From contig JACKNH010000025.1 of assembly GCA_024234975.1 (NCBI GenBank), positions 1-59,840 on the forward strand: a stretch of 59,840 nucleotides of DNA, given 5' to 3'. A program made the translations under genes and the position numbers. The DNA is from Gammaproteobacteria bacterium (GTDB taxonomy: Bacteria > Pseudomonadota > Gammaproteobacteria > Ga0077536). Below, piece after piece: positions 24,580 to 33,692 of the stretch. Position 1 is the stretch's first letter. Every line of letters begins with the position of its first letter. The notes under the pieces were generated by a model. The model ran no database searches and had not been told where the DNA came from. It saw nothing but the letters and a program-made list of their open reading frames with translations.

Positions 24580-25247
24580 GGATTGAACACGTAACCGGCG
24601 CCGCGCACCGTCGTAATGGGGTCGTTTGTGAAACCGTCATTGAGCTTGGTGCGCAATCTGCTCACATGGGTTTCGACGATATTCGTCCTGGGATCGAAAT
24701 CAAAATCCCACACCCGTTCCAGCAGCATGGTGCGGGTCATGACCCGACCGGCATGCCGCATCAGTTCCGCCAACAGGGCGAACTCACGTGGTTGCAACAC
24801 GATGCGTTGTCCGGCACGACTTACCGTGCGCCGCAGGAGATCCAGTTCGATGTCACCGACAGCCAACCGGTGTTCGAGTGCGCGGGGCGCAGGTCGACGC
24901 CCCAATGCATGGATCCGCGCCGCCAACTCGGGCATTGCAAAGGGTTTGACGAGATAGTCATCGGCGCCCGCGTCGAGACCATCCACCCGATCGGCAATAC
25001 CGCCAATGGCTGTCAGCATCAGTACCGGAGTGGTGTTGCCTGCAGCACGCAACGTTTGCACCAACGCCAGGCCATCGAGTCCGGGCAACATGCGATCGAG
25101 AACGATGGCGTCGAAGCCACCTGTGCGTGCCTGCGCCAGACCGGTCGGCCCATCGCAGCCGACCGTCACGTCGTGGCCGGCTGCAGCCAGGCCGTCGGTA
25201 ATGTAACGACTGGTCTGCAAGTCGTCTTCGATCAAAAGGATCCGCAT
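24576..25247 (-). CDS. OmpR-family response regulator of the efflux operon
   Basis: A 223-residue regulator: receiver domain with IEDD pocket, phosphoacceptor Asp51 (AIVLDRMLPGLDG) and Lys in DDYLVKPF, then a winged helix ending in TTVRGAGYVF. It lies 9 bp after the outer-membrane factor gene and overlaps the kinase gene by 4 bp, so all belong to one transcript. It probably activates the promoter in front of the membrane-fusion gene at about 30,715-30,800. I could not find clear repeats there. Sequence type is closest to the QseB/PmrA/CusR-like branch, but I do not assign a name. Confidence 0.92.
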   Translation of the reverse strand: MRILLIEDDLQTSRYITDGLAAAGHDVTVGCDGPTGLAQARTGGFDAIVLDRMLPGLDGLALVQTLRAAGNTTPVLMLTAIGGIADRVDGLDAGADDYLVKPFAMPELAARIHALGRRPAPRALEHRLAVGDIELDLLRRTVSRAGQRIVLQPREFALLAELMRHAGRVMTRTMLLERVWDFDFDPRTNIVETHVSRLRTKLNDGFTNDPITTVRGAGYVFNP

Positions 25248-25256
25248 GGAACCATC

Positions 25257-26630
25257 CTAGCGTGGCGGATTTTCAGTCCGCCAGCCGCTGCCCAACGCTC
25301 GAAACAGCGCGACCTCGGCTTGTGCAACAACGAGTTCGGATTGCACCTGTGCCAGCATGGCGGTGGCCAGCGTGCGCTCAGCATCGACTTGCAGCAAGGC
25401 TGAGGCGTCTCCGGTGCGGACCCGCACTGCCGCGCGTCTGGCGTAATCCTGCGCCTGCGCGGTGGCGTCAAGCAGTGCTTGGTTGCGCGCAAGCTCGGCG
25501 CTGTAGGCCGCGAGCGCGGTCTCAACCTCGCGCAAGGCATTGAGGACGACCACGTCCCAGGTTGCCAGCGCCGCCCGCTGCGCCGCGCCTGCCTGCGCCA
25601 GCTTCGCCCGTGCCGGCGCCTGGTTTGGCAACGACCATGTCAGCAGCGGTGTGGCAACGCTTGCGAAGTTGCCGCTCAACACGCCCAGCACGCCACCCAG
25701 GTTCAGGCGCGGATACAAATCGGCGCGTGCCACCGCGATGTTTGCCGCCGCGGCCGCCAGTCGCTGTTCCGCCTCGCGGATATCCGGCCGCCGCGACAGC
25801 AGCGCCAGGCCGTCCGCTACCGGGATTCCGGCACGTAACTGCGGCATCTCGGCGCATTCGACGCCAAGTCCTTCCGCTCTCGACGGCGGCTGCCCTTGCA
25901 GTGTGGCCAGCCGATACAAAGCGCTGGCTCGCCAGGCTTCGAAGGGCGCGGTCGCCGCCCGCAGGCTGGCGGCAAGGGAGGCAGCCTGCGCCACTTCCAG
26001 TGGCGACACTTCGCCTGCGTCGAGCTGCCTTTGCACCAGCTGCACATAGCGTTGCTGGCGCGTTGCGATCTCGTTCGCCACGCGCAACGCACGGGTGAAG
26101 CCGCAGAACTCAACGTAGCTCTGCACCGTATCGGCGACCACGGCCACCTTGATTCCGTCGAGCGCCGCCTGGCGGCCTTGCAGGTCCGCCTCGGCCGCGA
26201 AGACCTGTGCGCGCAAGCGGCCGAAGACGTCGATTTCCCAGCTCGCGGTCACGCCGAAATCCCAATCGGTGGAAGGTACCGATGCCGCGCTCGGCTGGTT
26301 GCGTGTATCGTCGATGGTCAGTCCTGATTCCAGAGTGGTCTGTGGCCAGCGCGATTGACGGGCCTGGCGCCGCGTTGCGTGGGCCGCATCGAGGTTGGCA
26401 TAGGCCACCCGCAGATCGGCATTGGCACGCAGACTGTCGTTGACCAGGCGATCGAGTTGCGCATCGTCATACAGCCGCCACCAGTCGTCCGGTACAGGAT
26501 TGGCGACGGTGCCCGGCGTCCTGCTGAACGCATCACCGCTACCGGCCAGTGTTGGCGTGCGGGGCGGCTCGTTCACCATCGCGCAGGCGCTCAACATCAG
26601 CGCGGTCAGTCCGCTCAGCAGGCGCTTCAC
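25257..26630 (-). CDS. RND efflux outer-membrane factor (NodT family lipoprotein)
   Basis: A 457-residue TolC-like protein. The lipoprotein signal ends in LSAC, after which PVPDDWWRLYDD is the opening typical of NodT/OprM proteins. Two similar halves follow, each with long coiled-coil helices and a beta-barrel strand pair (SWEIDVFGRLRAQ in the first; RRPDIREAEQRLAAAAANI starts the second). It forms the trimeric outer-membrane channel for the pump encoded just upstream; the start codon overlaps the pump gene stop by 4 bp. OMFs alone do not indicate the substrate. Confidence 0.93.
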   Translation of the reverse strand: MKRLLSGLTALMLSACAMVNEPPRTPTLAGSGDAFSRTPGTVANPVPDDWWRLYDDAQLDRLVNDSLRANADLRVAYANLDAAHATRRQARQSRWPQTTLESGLTIDDTRNQPSAASVPSTDWDFGVTASWEIDVFGRLRAQVFAAEADLQGRQAALDGIKVAVVADTVQSYVEFCGFTRALRVANEIATRQQRYVQLVQRQLDAGEVSPLEVAQAASLAASLRAATAPFEAWRASALYRLATLQGQPPSRAEGLGVECAEMPQLRAGIPVADGLALLSRRPDIREAEQRLAAAAANIAVARADLYPRLNLGGVLGVLSGNFASVATPLLTWSLPNQAPARAKLAQAGAAQRAALATWDVVVLNALREVETALAAYSAELARNQALLDATAQAQDYARRAAVRVRTGDASALLQVDAERTLATAMLAQVQSELVVAQAEVALFRALGSGWRTENPPR

Positions 26631-29600
26631 GTCGATGGCTCCTCAAGTGTGCGATCGGCAGGGTTGCCGTGGCCGAACCGGCCGTACAAAGCGGGCATCA
26701 GAAACAGGTTGAGCAGCGTCGACGAAACGAGGCCACCGAGAATCACGATGGCCATGGGGTGTTCAATTTCGTGGCCCGGCACATCGCCGGCGACGGCCAG
26801 CGGCACCAGCGCCAAGCCGGCGCAGGCGGCGGTCATCAGAATCGGCACCAGTCGTTCCTGCGCACCACGAATCAGCAGGTCGCGACCGAAGGGCACGCCT
26901 TCCTCGTGTTCCAGATGGCGGTAGTGGGACAGCAGCATGATGCCGTTGCGGGCGGCGATGCCGATGACGGTGACGAAGCCGACCAGTGAACCGAGTGACA
27001 AAACACCACCGGTGAACGCCACCGCGACAACGCCGCCGACCAGCGCAAAGGGCAGGCTGCTGCCAACGAGCGCGGTGACCCGACGCGACTTGAATTCAAC
27101 CCAGACCAGCAGCAGGACGCCGGCCAGGCAGAGCGCGCCGGTGGTATACAGCCGCTGCCTGGACGCGCTGAGCGCAGCGTATTCGCCCAGCACTTCGGGA
27201 TGATAGCCACTGGTGAAAGTCATGTCCGATACGCTGGCCTGCACCGCGCGGGCGACGCGGCCCAGATCATTGCCGGCGACGTTCAGCGTGACATCGAAGC
27301 GGCGCTGGCCGTTTTCGCGCATGACTTCGTTGGGCGCCGGCACGACCGCCACCTCGGCAACATCACGCAGGCGTACCGGCGCACCGGCGGTGGTCTGGAT
27401 CAGCAGGTCCTGCAGGGCGTGAATGCTGTCGCGCACCTGTGGCTCACCCCACACCGCAACGTCGAATGATTTCTGATCGCGGTAGATCTCGCCCACCTTC
27501 TGTTGCGCAATCAGCGGTTGTGCCTGCCGCCGCAATTCGGCCGCGGTCAGTCCGTAGCGGGCGAGTTCGACGGGCCTGGGCGTGATGCGGATCTGTGGCA
27601 CCAGCACCTGGCTTTCCAGCTTGAGATCGGTCACGCCATTGATGTTGGCGAGGGCATCTCGGACCCGCGCACCGGCGGCCCGCAGTTCATTCTGGTCCGG
27701 GCCGTAGATGCGAACGACGATACTGGCGCTCGCACCGGTCAGAACTTCCTTGATGCGTTCGCGCAGGTAGGTCAGCACGTCGCGGTACAACCCGGGATAG
27801 CCATCGATCACCTGCTTGATGCGGGCGATGCTGGCGTCGTAATCGGCATGCTCATCAAGGCTGATCCACAGTTCGGTGAAGTTCGGCCCGACCACTTCGT
27901 CGGCCGCTTCGGCGCGACCGATATGGGCGCCGAAGTTGCGTACACCCGGGATGGCGCGCAATTCGCGCGAAGCGCGGATGGTGATCCGGTCCATCGCTTC
28001 GATGGACGTGCCGGGCTTTTCGACGAAATGCATCAGGAAATCCGTCTCATGAAAGTCGGGCAGGAACTGATCCGAGAAGCTGGCATAGCCCACGGCCGCC
28101 GCCAGCAGACCGGCGCTGACAATGCCCACCGCCAGCGACGGATGTTCGACGATGGTCGGCAGGGTGGAAACGTAACGACGCTTGAGCCAGGCCACGAAAC
28201 GGGTATCGCGTTCGCGAGTTTCGGACTGACGCGGCAGCAGCATCAGGCACAGGGCCGGCGTAACCGTCAGCGCCACCAGCAGCGAAGCCGCAATCGCCAG
28301 CATGTAGGCCACGGCCAACGGCCGGAAGAAGATTCCCGCCAGCCCGCCGAGGAAAAAGATCGGAACGAACACCAGGATCACGATGAGAGACGCAAACACA
28401 ACTGCCGAGCGGACCTCGAGTGAAGCCGCCAGCACCACCAGCAGCGGTGGTTTCGGCGCCGTCGATTCGCGGTTCAGGCGCAGCCGGCGACCGACGTTCT
28501 CGACATCGATGATGGCGTCATCGACCACCTCACCCAGCGCAATCACCAGCCCGGCGATGACCATGACGTTGATGGTGGCGCCGCTCCACAACAGCACGAT
28601 GCCGGCGCCCAGCAACGACAGCGGTATCGCAACCAGGCTGATGACTGCCTGGCGCCAGCTCTGCGTGAACACAATGAGGACCACCGCGACCAGCACGCAG
28701 CCGAGCAGCAGCGCCCGCGTGAGGTTATCGATGGAGCGTTCGATGAAGGTCGCCGGCCGGAAGATTGTCGTGTCGACCTTTACATCGCGCAATCCGGGCG
28801 CCATTTCCGCGAACGCGGCTTCGACCGCACGGGTCAGGTCCAGGGTATTGGCCGTCGGCTGTTTTTCCACGATCAACATGATGCCGGGGCCGTCATCGAT
28901 GATGGCGTTGCCGATCGGCGGTGCATGATTCTCGACGACGCGCGCGACATCGCCGATACGGATCGTTGCTTCACCGGACTGCTTGAGTACCGCCTCTGCC
29001 AGGTCCGCGGCCTGCTGCACGCCACCCGCCTGCTGGACCGCGATACGCTGGTTGGCGGTATCGACGAAGCCGCCACTGCCGACCGCCACGGCGTCGCCCG
29101 CGGCCGCGCTGACCTCGGCCAGCGTGACACCGGCGGCGCGCAGCCTGTCGGGATCAACCAGCACCTGCAGTTGCCGGTCGCGTTGGCCCCACACCGCGAC
29201 ATTGGCGACCCCGGGTACCGCCAGCAGCCGCGGCCGGATGTTCCAGCGCACCAGTTCCGACAGTTCCATCTGGTCGAGCCGGGTCGACGACAAGCCGACC
29301 TTGAGCGCGCGGCTGGTGGATGACAGCGGCGGCATCAGCACCGGTTGCCGGGCGGCAAGTGGCAGTCGCGGTTGCACCTGCGCGATGCGCTCGCCGACCA
29401 TCTGGCGTGCCTGCATCAGGTTGGTGCCGGGCGCGAACAGGAGCTGCACCGATGACAGCCCCAGTACGGATTTCGAGCGCAAGGTTCTCAGGCCGGGGAC
29501 GCCGCTGACAGCGGATTCGATCGGTACGGTAATCAGACTTTCCACCTCTTCGGTGGACAACCCGGGCGCCTCGGTCTGGATCTCCGCTCTGGGAGGGGCG

Positions 29601-29725
29601 AATTCCGGAAACACGTCCAGTGGTACGTCGGTAGTGCTGCGGACACCGATGACAACCAGCAGTCCTGCCAATGCCAGCACCAGCACGCGCTGCGTCAGCG
29701 CAAAGCGGATCACCGCGGCCAGCAT
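26627..29725 (-). CDS. RND efflux pump permease (CusA/CzcA-like branch)
   Basis: A 1,032-residue proton-driven pump with the 12-helix RND layout and two large periplasmic loops. The N-terminus (DVPLDVFPEFAPPRAEIQTE) and TM4 segment (ALGEVVDDAIIDVENVGRR) put it in the heavy-metal-efflux-like branch rather than with AcrB. The acidic TM4 residues expected for proton relay are there. In the well-known CusA the motif is nearer GAMVDAAIVMIEN, and the methionine ladder for Cu/Ag is not evident, so copper is not supported. It forms a tripartite pump with the flanking membrane-fusion and outer-membrane genes, with which it overlaps by 1 and 4 bp. Substrate unknown. Confidence 0.93.
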   Translation of the reverse strand: MLAAVIRFALTQRVLVLALAGLLVVIGVRSTTDVPLDVFPEFAPPRAEIQTEAPGLSTEEVESLITVPIESAVSGVPGLRTLRSKSVLGLSSVQLLFAPGTNLMQARQMVGERIAQVQPRLPLAARQPVLMPPLSSTSRALKVGLSSTRLDQMELSELVRWNIRPRLLAVPGVANVAVWGQRDRQLQVLVDPDRLRAAGVTLAEVSAAAGDAVAVGSGGFVDTANQRIAVQQAGGVQQAADLAEAVLKQSGEATIRIGDVARVVENHAPPIGNAIIDDGPGIMLIVEKQPTANTLDLTRAVEAAFAEMAPGLRDVKVDTTIFRPATFIERSIDNLTRALLLGCVLVAVVLIVFTQSWRQAVISLVAIPLSLLGAGIVLLWSGATINVMVIAGLVIALGEVVDDAIIDVENVGRRLRLNRESTAPKPPLLVVLAASLEVRSAVVFASLIVILVFVPIFFLGGLAGIFFRPLAVAYMLAIAASLLVALTVTPALCLMLLPRQSETRERDTRFVAWLKRRYVSTLPTIVEHPSLAVGIVSAGLLAAAVGYASFSDQFLPDFHETDFLMHFVEKPGTSIEAMDRITIRASRELRAIPGVRNFGAHIGRAEAADEVVGPNFTELWISLDEHADYDASIARIKQVIDGYPGLYRDVLTYLRERIKEVLTGASASIVVRIYGPDQNELRAAGARVRDALANINGVTDLKLESQVLVPQIRITPRPVELARYGLTAAELRRQAQPLIAQQKVGEIYRDQKSFDVAVWGEPQVRDSIHALQDLLIQTTAGAPVRLRDVAEVAVVPAPNEVMRENGQRRFDVTLNVAGNDLGRVARAVQASVSDMTFTSGYHPEVLGEYAALSASRQRLYTTGALCLAGVLLLVWVEFKSRRVTALVGSSLPFALVGGVVAVAFTGGVLSLGSLVGFVTVIGIAARNGIMLLSHYRHLEHEEGVPFGRDLLIRGAQERLVPILMTAACAGLALVPLAVAGDVPGHEIEHPMAIVILGGLVSSTLLNLFLMPALYGRFGHGNPADRTLEEPST

Positions 29726-30714
29726 CAGTGCGCCGCCCCGAATTCCACTCCGAACAGTTCCGCGGCCCCGGCGGTTACTATCTCATCGCCGGCGGCCAGA
29801 CCGCGCGCAAGCAAGGCGATGCCTTCGCGCTCGGCGGCAACCTCGACCCGCTGTCGAACGTAGGTGTTGGTTGCGGTTTTCCGATACACCCATTCGCCAC
29901 CATAGATATCGCGCACAATGGCTTCGCGGGGAACGCCCAGACCGACGCGATCCTCACCCAGTGCAATGCTGACGGCGACACGCTGACCCACCTGGAACTG
30001 ACCGGCCGCCGTTGCCGGCAGCGCGAAATACAGATCCACCGTTGCCGCCATCGCGTTGGCCGACGGCGGCGCTTGTACCCGACTTGCCAGCAGCGGAGGC
30101 ATTCGTCCATCCAGAGTTCTGATCTGCGCCGACGCGTCGGAACGTGTCTGGCCGAGGTCGCCGCTGAAGACGGCGGCGCGTACCCATAGCTCGCTTTGCC
30201 GGTTGTAGGCGTCTACCGCGGGACCCAGCAGCTCGCGTTGTTGGCGAGCGGCCTGCAGCGCTGCCTGCGCCGTGGCCAACGCCGCCGCGGCCTCGTCGTG
30301 CGCCCGCTGACTGCCGGCCTGCTCCTTGATCAAGGCGTCGGCGCGCTGCAATGCGATCGCAGCCAATTGCGCCTGGGCCTGGGCGGCCGCGACTTGTGCG
30401 TCGGCCGCAACCTGTTGGGCTGCGAGTTGCTGGAAGTTGACCACTGAGCCGGTCGGGACACCGGCTTTCACCAGCGGTGGGACGACGATTTCGCCGCCGA
30501 CCTCGCGGCGGCTGGTCCAGGTCAGTGCAACGGCGGATGCGGTTGCTATCCCCAGCCGTTGCTCTGTCTGGTCCGGCAGCGTCAATCGCAGCAATTCGGT
30601 TTCATGGGCGACGGGTTGGGCGGTGGCCGGGGCTTCGTGGCTACTGGTGGCCGCGGAGTGGTTGTCGCAGGCTGCGAGCAGGCAGAGCGACGCAAGAACG
30701 ATTGAATAGCGCAT
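29725..30714 (-). CDS. RND efflux membrane-fusion (periplasmic adaptor) lipoprotein
   Basis: A 329-residue adaptor. The signal peptide ends CLLAAC with lipidation. The order of domains is typical: a barrel-sandwich hybrid interrupted by a long alpha-hairpin rich in Ala and Gln (about residues 100-145), a beta-barrel (MAATVDLYFALPATAAGQFQVGQRVAV), and a membrane-proximal C-terminus (GVPREAIVRDIYGGEWVY). It links the pump and the outer-membrane channel. It is the first gene of the operon, so its upstream region at 30,715-30,900 should hold the main promoter. There are no metal-binding His/Met clusters like those of CusB or CzcB. Confidence 0.92.
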   Translation of the reverse strand: MRYSIVLASLCLLAACDNHSAATSSHEAPATAQPVAHETELLRLTLPDQTEQRLGIATASAVALTWTSRREVGGEIVVPPLVKAGVPTGSVVNFQQLAAQQVAADAQVAAAQAQAQLAAIALQRADALIKEQAGSQRAHDEAAAALATAQAALQAARQQRELLGPAVDAYNRQSELWVRAAVFSGDLGQTRSDASAQIRTLDGRMPPLLASRVQAPPSANAMAATVDLYFALPATAAGQFQVGQRVAVSIALGEDRVGLGVPREAIVRDIYGGEWVYRKTATNTYVRQRVEVAAEREGIALLARGLAAGDEIVTAGAAELFGVEFGAAH

Positions 30715-30910
30715 CGCTACTATATAGCGCGTTCATGCGGCCCCGGCATTTCAATGGCTATACGAAACCACAATGTTGGCGCGCTCACGGTATGGACAGA
30801 TGCCCCGCGGCCCGTGAATAAAGCGCCGGCCGCGGTATACTCGGGCAAAACAGCGGCGCCGCGCGCCTCCGCGAGCAGCCGCGATAAAACAACCCACGGG
30901 AGGAATCACC

Positions 30911-31768
30911 ATGAGCAAGCCATTGTTGCCGGCGGCATTCGCCCTGGCGATTGCGGGCCACATCGCCGGAGTATCCGCCGCCCCACTACCGGCGACGCTG
31001 ACCGAGTCTGTGTACGGCGCCTGCGGCAGTACCCGTTCGTATTTCGGCACGGATGACAGCATCGGCGAGCTGCTCAGCATCGATTTGCAGGCGACATTTC
31101 CCAATGGCCACTGTCTGGCGGCCGCCAGCAGTTCCGTCATTGGTTCGACCGCGCCGCAAATCGACCTGCAGGGACAAGCTGTCGGCGGCGCGAGGGTGTC
31201 GGGGAGTGGCCAGGTGCAATACAGCATGACGATCGCCGGTCCGGTGGGCAACGATGTGCCGATTGCGGTCAGCGCGTTCATCTCCGTCAGCGGGTCGGCT
31301 TCCGGCGATAACGCCTACGGTGTCGCCCGAGGTGAGATCATCGGCCTGCCAATTCCGTTCAACGGCAACATCGTGGTCTGCAGCTGGTTCGGCTACAGCC
31401 AGCCGAGTTGTCCGTTCGGGCCAGCCGACGGCATCGATTGGGATATCAACACCTCAACCGTGGTGCGGTCCGGCACCGTTTACGAGTTCACCTTGAAGGC
31501 CAGCGCCACCGCAGTGGCAGGTACCGTCACCGAAGGCGGCGCGGCCGACTATCAAATCATCGTTGACCCGGTGTTCAGCTTCGTCAATTCAGCAGATGCT
31601 GAACTCTACAGCTTTCAATTCAGCCCGAATCTGACCCCTGTGCCGCTGCCGGCGGGATGTTGGCTGGTGGCCAGCGCACTGGTGGTATTGCGCGGATGCA
31701 CGAGACGCCCGCGTGCCAGAGGTCAGACCGGCTGGCGGCGTATCCGGGATTTGGCAGTGAATCAATGA
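30911..31768 (+). CDS. Secreted protein with VPLPA-type exosortase sorting tail
   Basis: A 285-residue exported protein starting at an ATG behind GGGAGG. The signal peptide ends around SAAP. The middle is beta-rich and Ser/Gly-rich, with no enzyme motif I recognise. The C-terminus reads VPLPAGCWLVASALVVLRG followed by CTRRPRARG, that is the VPLPA motif, a membrane helix and a basic end, as in exosortase substrates. Two cysteines lie in and next to the helix. It is the second clear protein of this kind in the window (see 980-1801). A TATACT at 30836-30841 may be its -10 box. Probably surface-associated or part of an extracellular matrix. Confidence 0.75.
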   Translation: MSKPLLPAAFALAIAGHIAGVSAAPLPATLTESVYGACGSTRSYFGTDDSIGELLSIDLQATFPNGHCLAAASSSVIGSTAPQIDLQGQAVGGARVSGSGQVQYSMTIAGPVGNDVPIAVSAFISVSGSASGDNAYGVARGEIIGLPIPFNGNIVVCSWFGYSQPSCPFGPADGIDWDINTSTVVRSGTVYEFTLKASATAVAGTVTEGGAADYQIIVDPVFSFVNSADAELYSFQFSPNLTPVPLPAGCWLVASALVVLRGCTRRPRARGQTGWRRIRDLAVNQ

Positions 31769-31811
31769 TGACGTACGGCGTGGCAGACTGCGGTCTGGCG
31801 CCTCACGTGAA

Positions 31812-33119
31812 TTATTTGAAAGGTTGTAGCACCAGCGTCTTGCGGATGCGTTCGCCTGGACCTTGCGCAATGCCGGCTTGATCGGCGTACTCGCGCCAGT
31901 TCATGACTGTGGCCTGCACCTCATTGATGATCGTCGCGGCACGACCGCGCTTCATTGACGCGGACCGCGCACAAGCGTTGAAATCTTCCAGCGTGAAGTT
32001 GTCGCGTTTGCCGTTCAATGTCATCTGGTGGTTGGCCGTCCATGCACCGGTGGGGTTGTAGCTGTAGGTCATATCAAAGGCCGGCGCCAGCGACCACTCG
32101 CCGGCCTTGTTCATCAGGAAAGCAATGTTCTTGACGTGGTCATCGTGGTTGCAGGCGACGATATTGAACACCATGCGGCGGAACAGCTGTTCTATCGCCT
32201 GCATCGGCTGTTGCAATTGGCGCATCACCAGCAGTGCCTGCTCGTAACTATATGCGCCAGCCATATTGAAATCGAAATGGGCCATCGCACCCAGTGATTG
32301 CATGTGAAGCTTTTCGCCGCTGTCTAACCGATCAAAGCGACGGGTCATGAAATGGGCGCGGTCGTGTTCCTTGAATAATCGGCACTCGCTCATTTCGATG
32401 CCGCAATCGCGCGCCATCAGGTAACAGGCGTATTCGATCAGGCCGTAGCCTTGCGGGTCTTCGAGCTCCTTGTCCTTGTTGCCGGTGACGCCATCGAATT
32501 TGAGCAACCAGTATTCAAACCCTTCGTCGGCCTTGATCTGGCCCGAACGGACTTCGTTGGTTTGCGGGTTCCAGGCGATGACGGCTTTGGCCCGCGCGCC
32601 ACCGGCTGATGTGCCGACGCGCAGAAGGTCGCGCAGTGCCGTATCACCGTGCTCATCTGAAAGTGAGCCATGCACGCCGTTGCGGTGACTGAGTATTTCC
32701 GAGGCAAGCGCAACCAGTTGGCTGACTTCCAGCGCGCTGGTCTGTCTGGCCTGCGGGCCAATGGCGGGCGCGAATTCCAATGCACCCATGCCGCGTTCGC
32801 CGGTGTAACACAGGCGTTCGACGGCGTTGAAGGATTCCGCGCGTCGGCCCTGCCGCGCCAGCCAGGCATCGATCAGCGCATTGCCAAACTTGTCGGGCAG
32901 TGAGTCGGCCAGCAGTCCGGGTAGACCGAAGAAACTCTGGCGTGCGAGTTCGGGAAAGCGGTACACGCGATTGGACAGCGGCATGACGACGGGTGCGACT
33001 TCGATGCCGCTGCGCGCGAACGCCGGGTCGTATTCGAAGCTTGCCACGTCGTCGCCATCGGCCAGTGACACCGCGCCGATGGTTCGTCCCCACAGCCGGA
33101 CTTCCGCCAGCGTGGTCAT
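31812..33119 (-). CDS. HipA-family Ser/Thr kinase toxin (module 1)
   Basis: A 435-residue HipA-type kinase. The N-terminal subdomain ends in FFGLPGLLADSLPDKFGNAL, a family mark. The ATP-binding loop is GTSAGGARAKAV, the catalytic segment is NHDDHVKNIAFLM with the Asp and Asn needed for phosphotransfer, and the metal-binding Asp is in LAPAFDMTYSYN. HipA of E. coli phosphorylates glutamyl-tRNA synthetase; related kinases hit other targets, so the target here is unknown. It overlaps its antitoxin gene by 4 bp (ATGA). It differs clearly in sequence from the second HipA at 37318-38622, including the spacing of the loops. Confidence 0.9.
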   Translation of the reverse strand: MTTLAEVRLWGRTIGAVSLADGDDVASFEYDPAFARSGIEVAPVVMPLSNRVYRFPELARQSFFGLPGLLADSLPDKFGNALIDAWLARQGRRAESFNAVERLCYTGERGMGALEFAPAIGPQARQTSALEVSQLVALASEILSHRNGVHGSLSDEHGDTALRDLLRVGTSAGGARAKAVIAWNPQTNEVRSGQIKADEGFEYWLLKFDGVTGNKDKELEDPQGYGLIEYACYLMARDCGIEMSECRLFKEHDRAHFMTRRFDRLDSGEKLHMQSLGAMAHFDFNMAGAYSYEQALLVMRQLQQPMQAIEQLFRRMVFNIVACNHDDHVKNIAFLMNKAGEWSLAPAFDMTYSYNPTGAWTANHQMTLNGKRDNFTLEDFNACARSASMKRGRAATIINEVQATVMNWREYADQAGIAQGPGERIRKTLVLQPFK

Positions 33120-33466
33120 GGCTCGTCATTCCATGACCATGGTTTACCCGAGGGCTTGGCGGCGCGGCGGCCGGATGCGCGCTTGCGTACCTTGCCCTTA
33201 CGTTTCAACAAATCCATGGGCCGTGCTTCGGGGGCGGGGAGCAAGGTGTCCAGACCTGCGGTGGCATCCAACACCCGCAGCACCCGGATCAGCGTGACCA
33301 GTTGCGAGGTCTCGCCGGCCTCCATGCGTTCCAGCGTACGTTTGGCAATGCCGGCCTGCTCAGCGACAGCCGCCTGTGTCAGCTGCAGTTCAAGGCGACG
33401 GCTGGTGATGCGCGAACCGAGTTCGGCGAGGATGGCCTCGTCGGTCAAAGGGGTGTCGATTTTCAT
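33116..33466 (-). CDS. HipB-like HTH antitoxin (module 1)
   Basis: The start at 33466 gives 116 residues; a longer frame would translate the operator region and is unlikely. An XRE-type helix-turn-helix covers about residues 12-70 (RRLELQLTQAAVAEQAGIAK then RTLERMEAG). The C-terminus is a very basic tail (RKGKVRKRASGRRAAKPSGK), unlike the short tail of E. coli HipB, and may contact DNA or the kinase. It is the antitoxin and autorepressor of the downstream kinase. Three spaced palindromes sit immediately upstream. The region is A+T-rich compared with the neighbours, in keeping with horizontal acquisition. Confidence 0.87.
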   Translation of the reverse strand: MKIDTPLTDEAILAELGSRITSRRLELQLTQAAVAEQAGIAKRTLERMEAGETSQLVTLIRVLRVLDATAGLDTLLPAPEARPMDLLKRKGKVRKRASGRRAAKPSGKPWSWNDEP

Positions 33467-33468
33467 TG

Positions 33469-33564
33469 TCGTAATGGATTGCGAATAGTGCGATATATTT
33501 TGTATAAATCGTAATAAATTACGATAAAACTGGGTAAATGGATATATATCGTTATATATTACGA
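33469..33564 (-). promoter_or_regulatory. Three operators of hipBA module 1, 40 bp apart
   Basis: Three 16-bp palindromes begin at 33469 (TCGTAATGGATTGCGA), 33509 (TCGTAATAAATTACGA) and 33549 (TCGTTATATATTACGA). They share TCGT at one end and (A/G)CGA at the other, and start exactly 40 bp from each other. They cover the promoter and leader of the antitoxin gene. Cooperative HipB binding with DNA wrapping, as seen for E. coli HipB with four operators, is inferred. Confidence 0.75.
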
Positions 33565-33692
33565 GATATTTGATCGACAACAAGCGGCGGGTTCGCCTGA
33601 CTGGCCAATGCGGTGGTGAACCCTGTTTGGCACTGGCCTCACCCGATGGCTATCAAGCAGATACTCTGCAGGGACCCTGCGAACCGGCGCCC

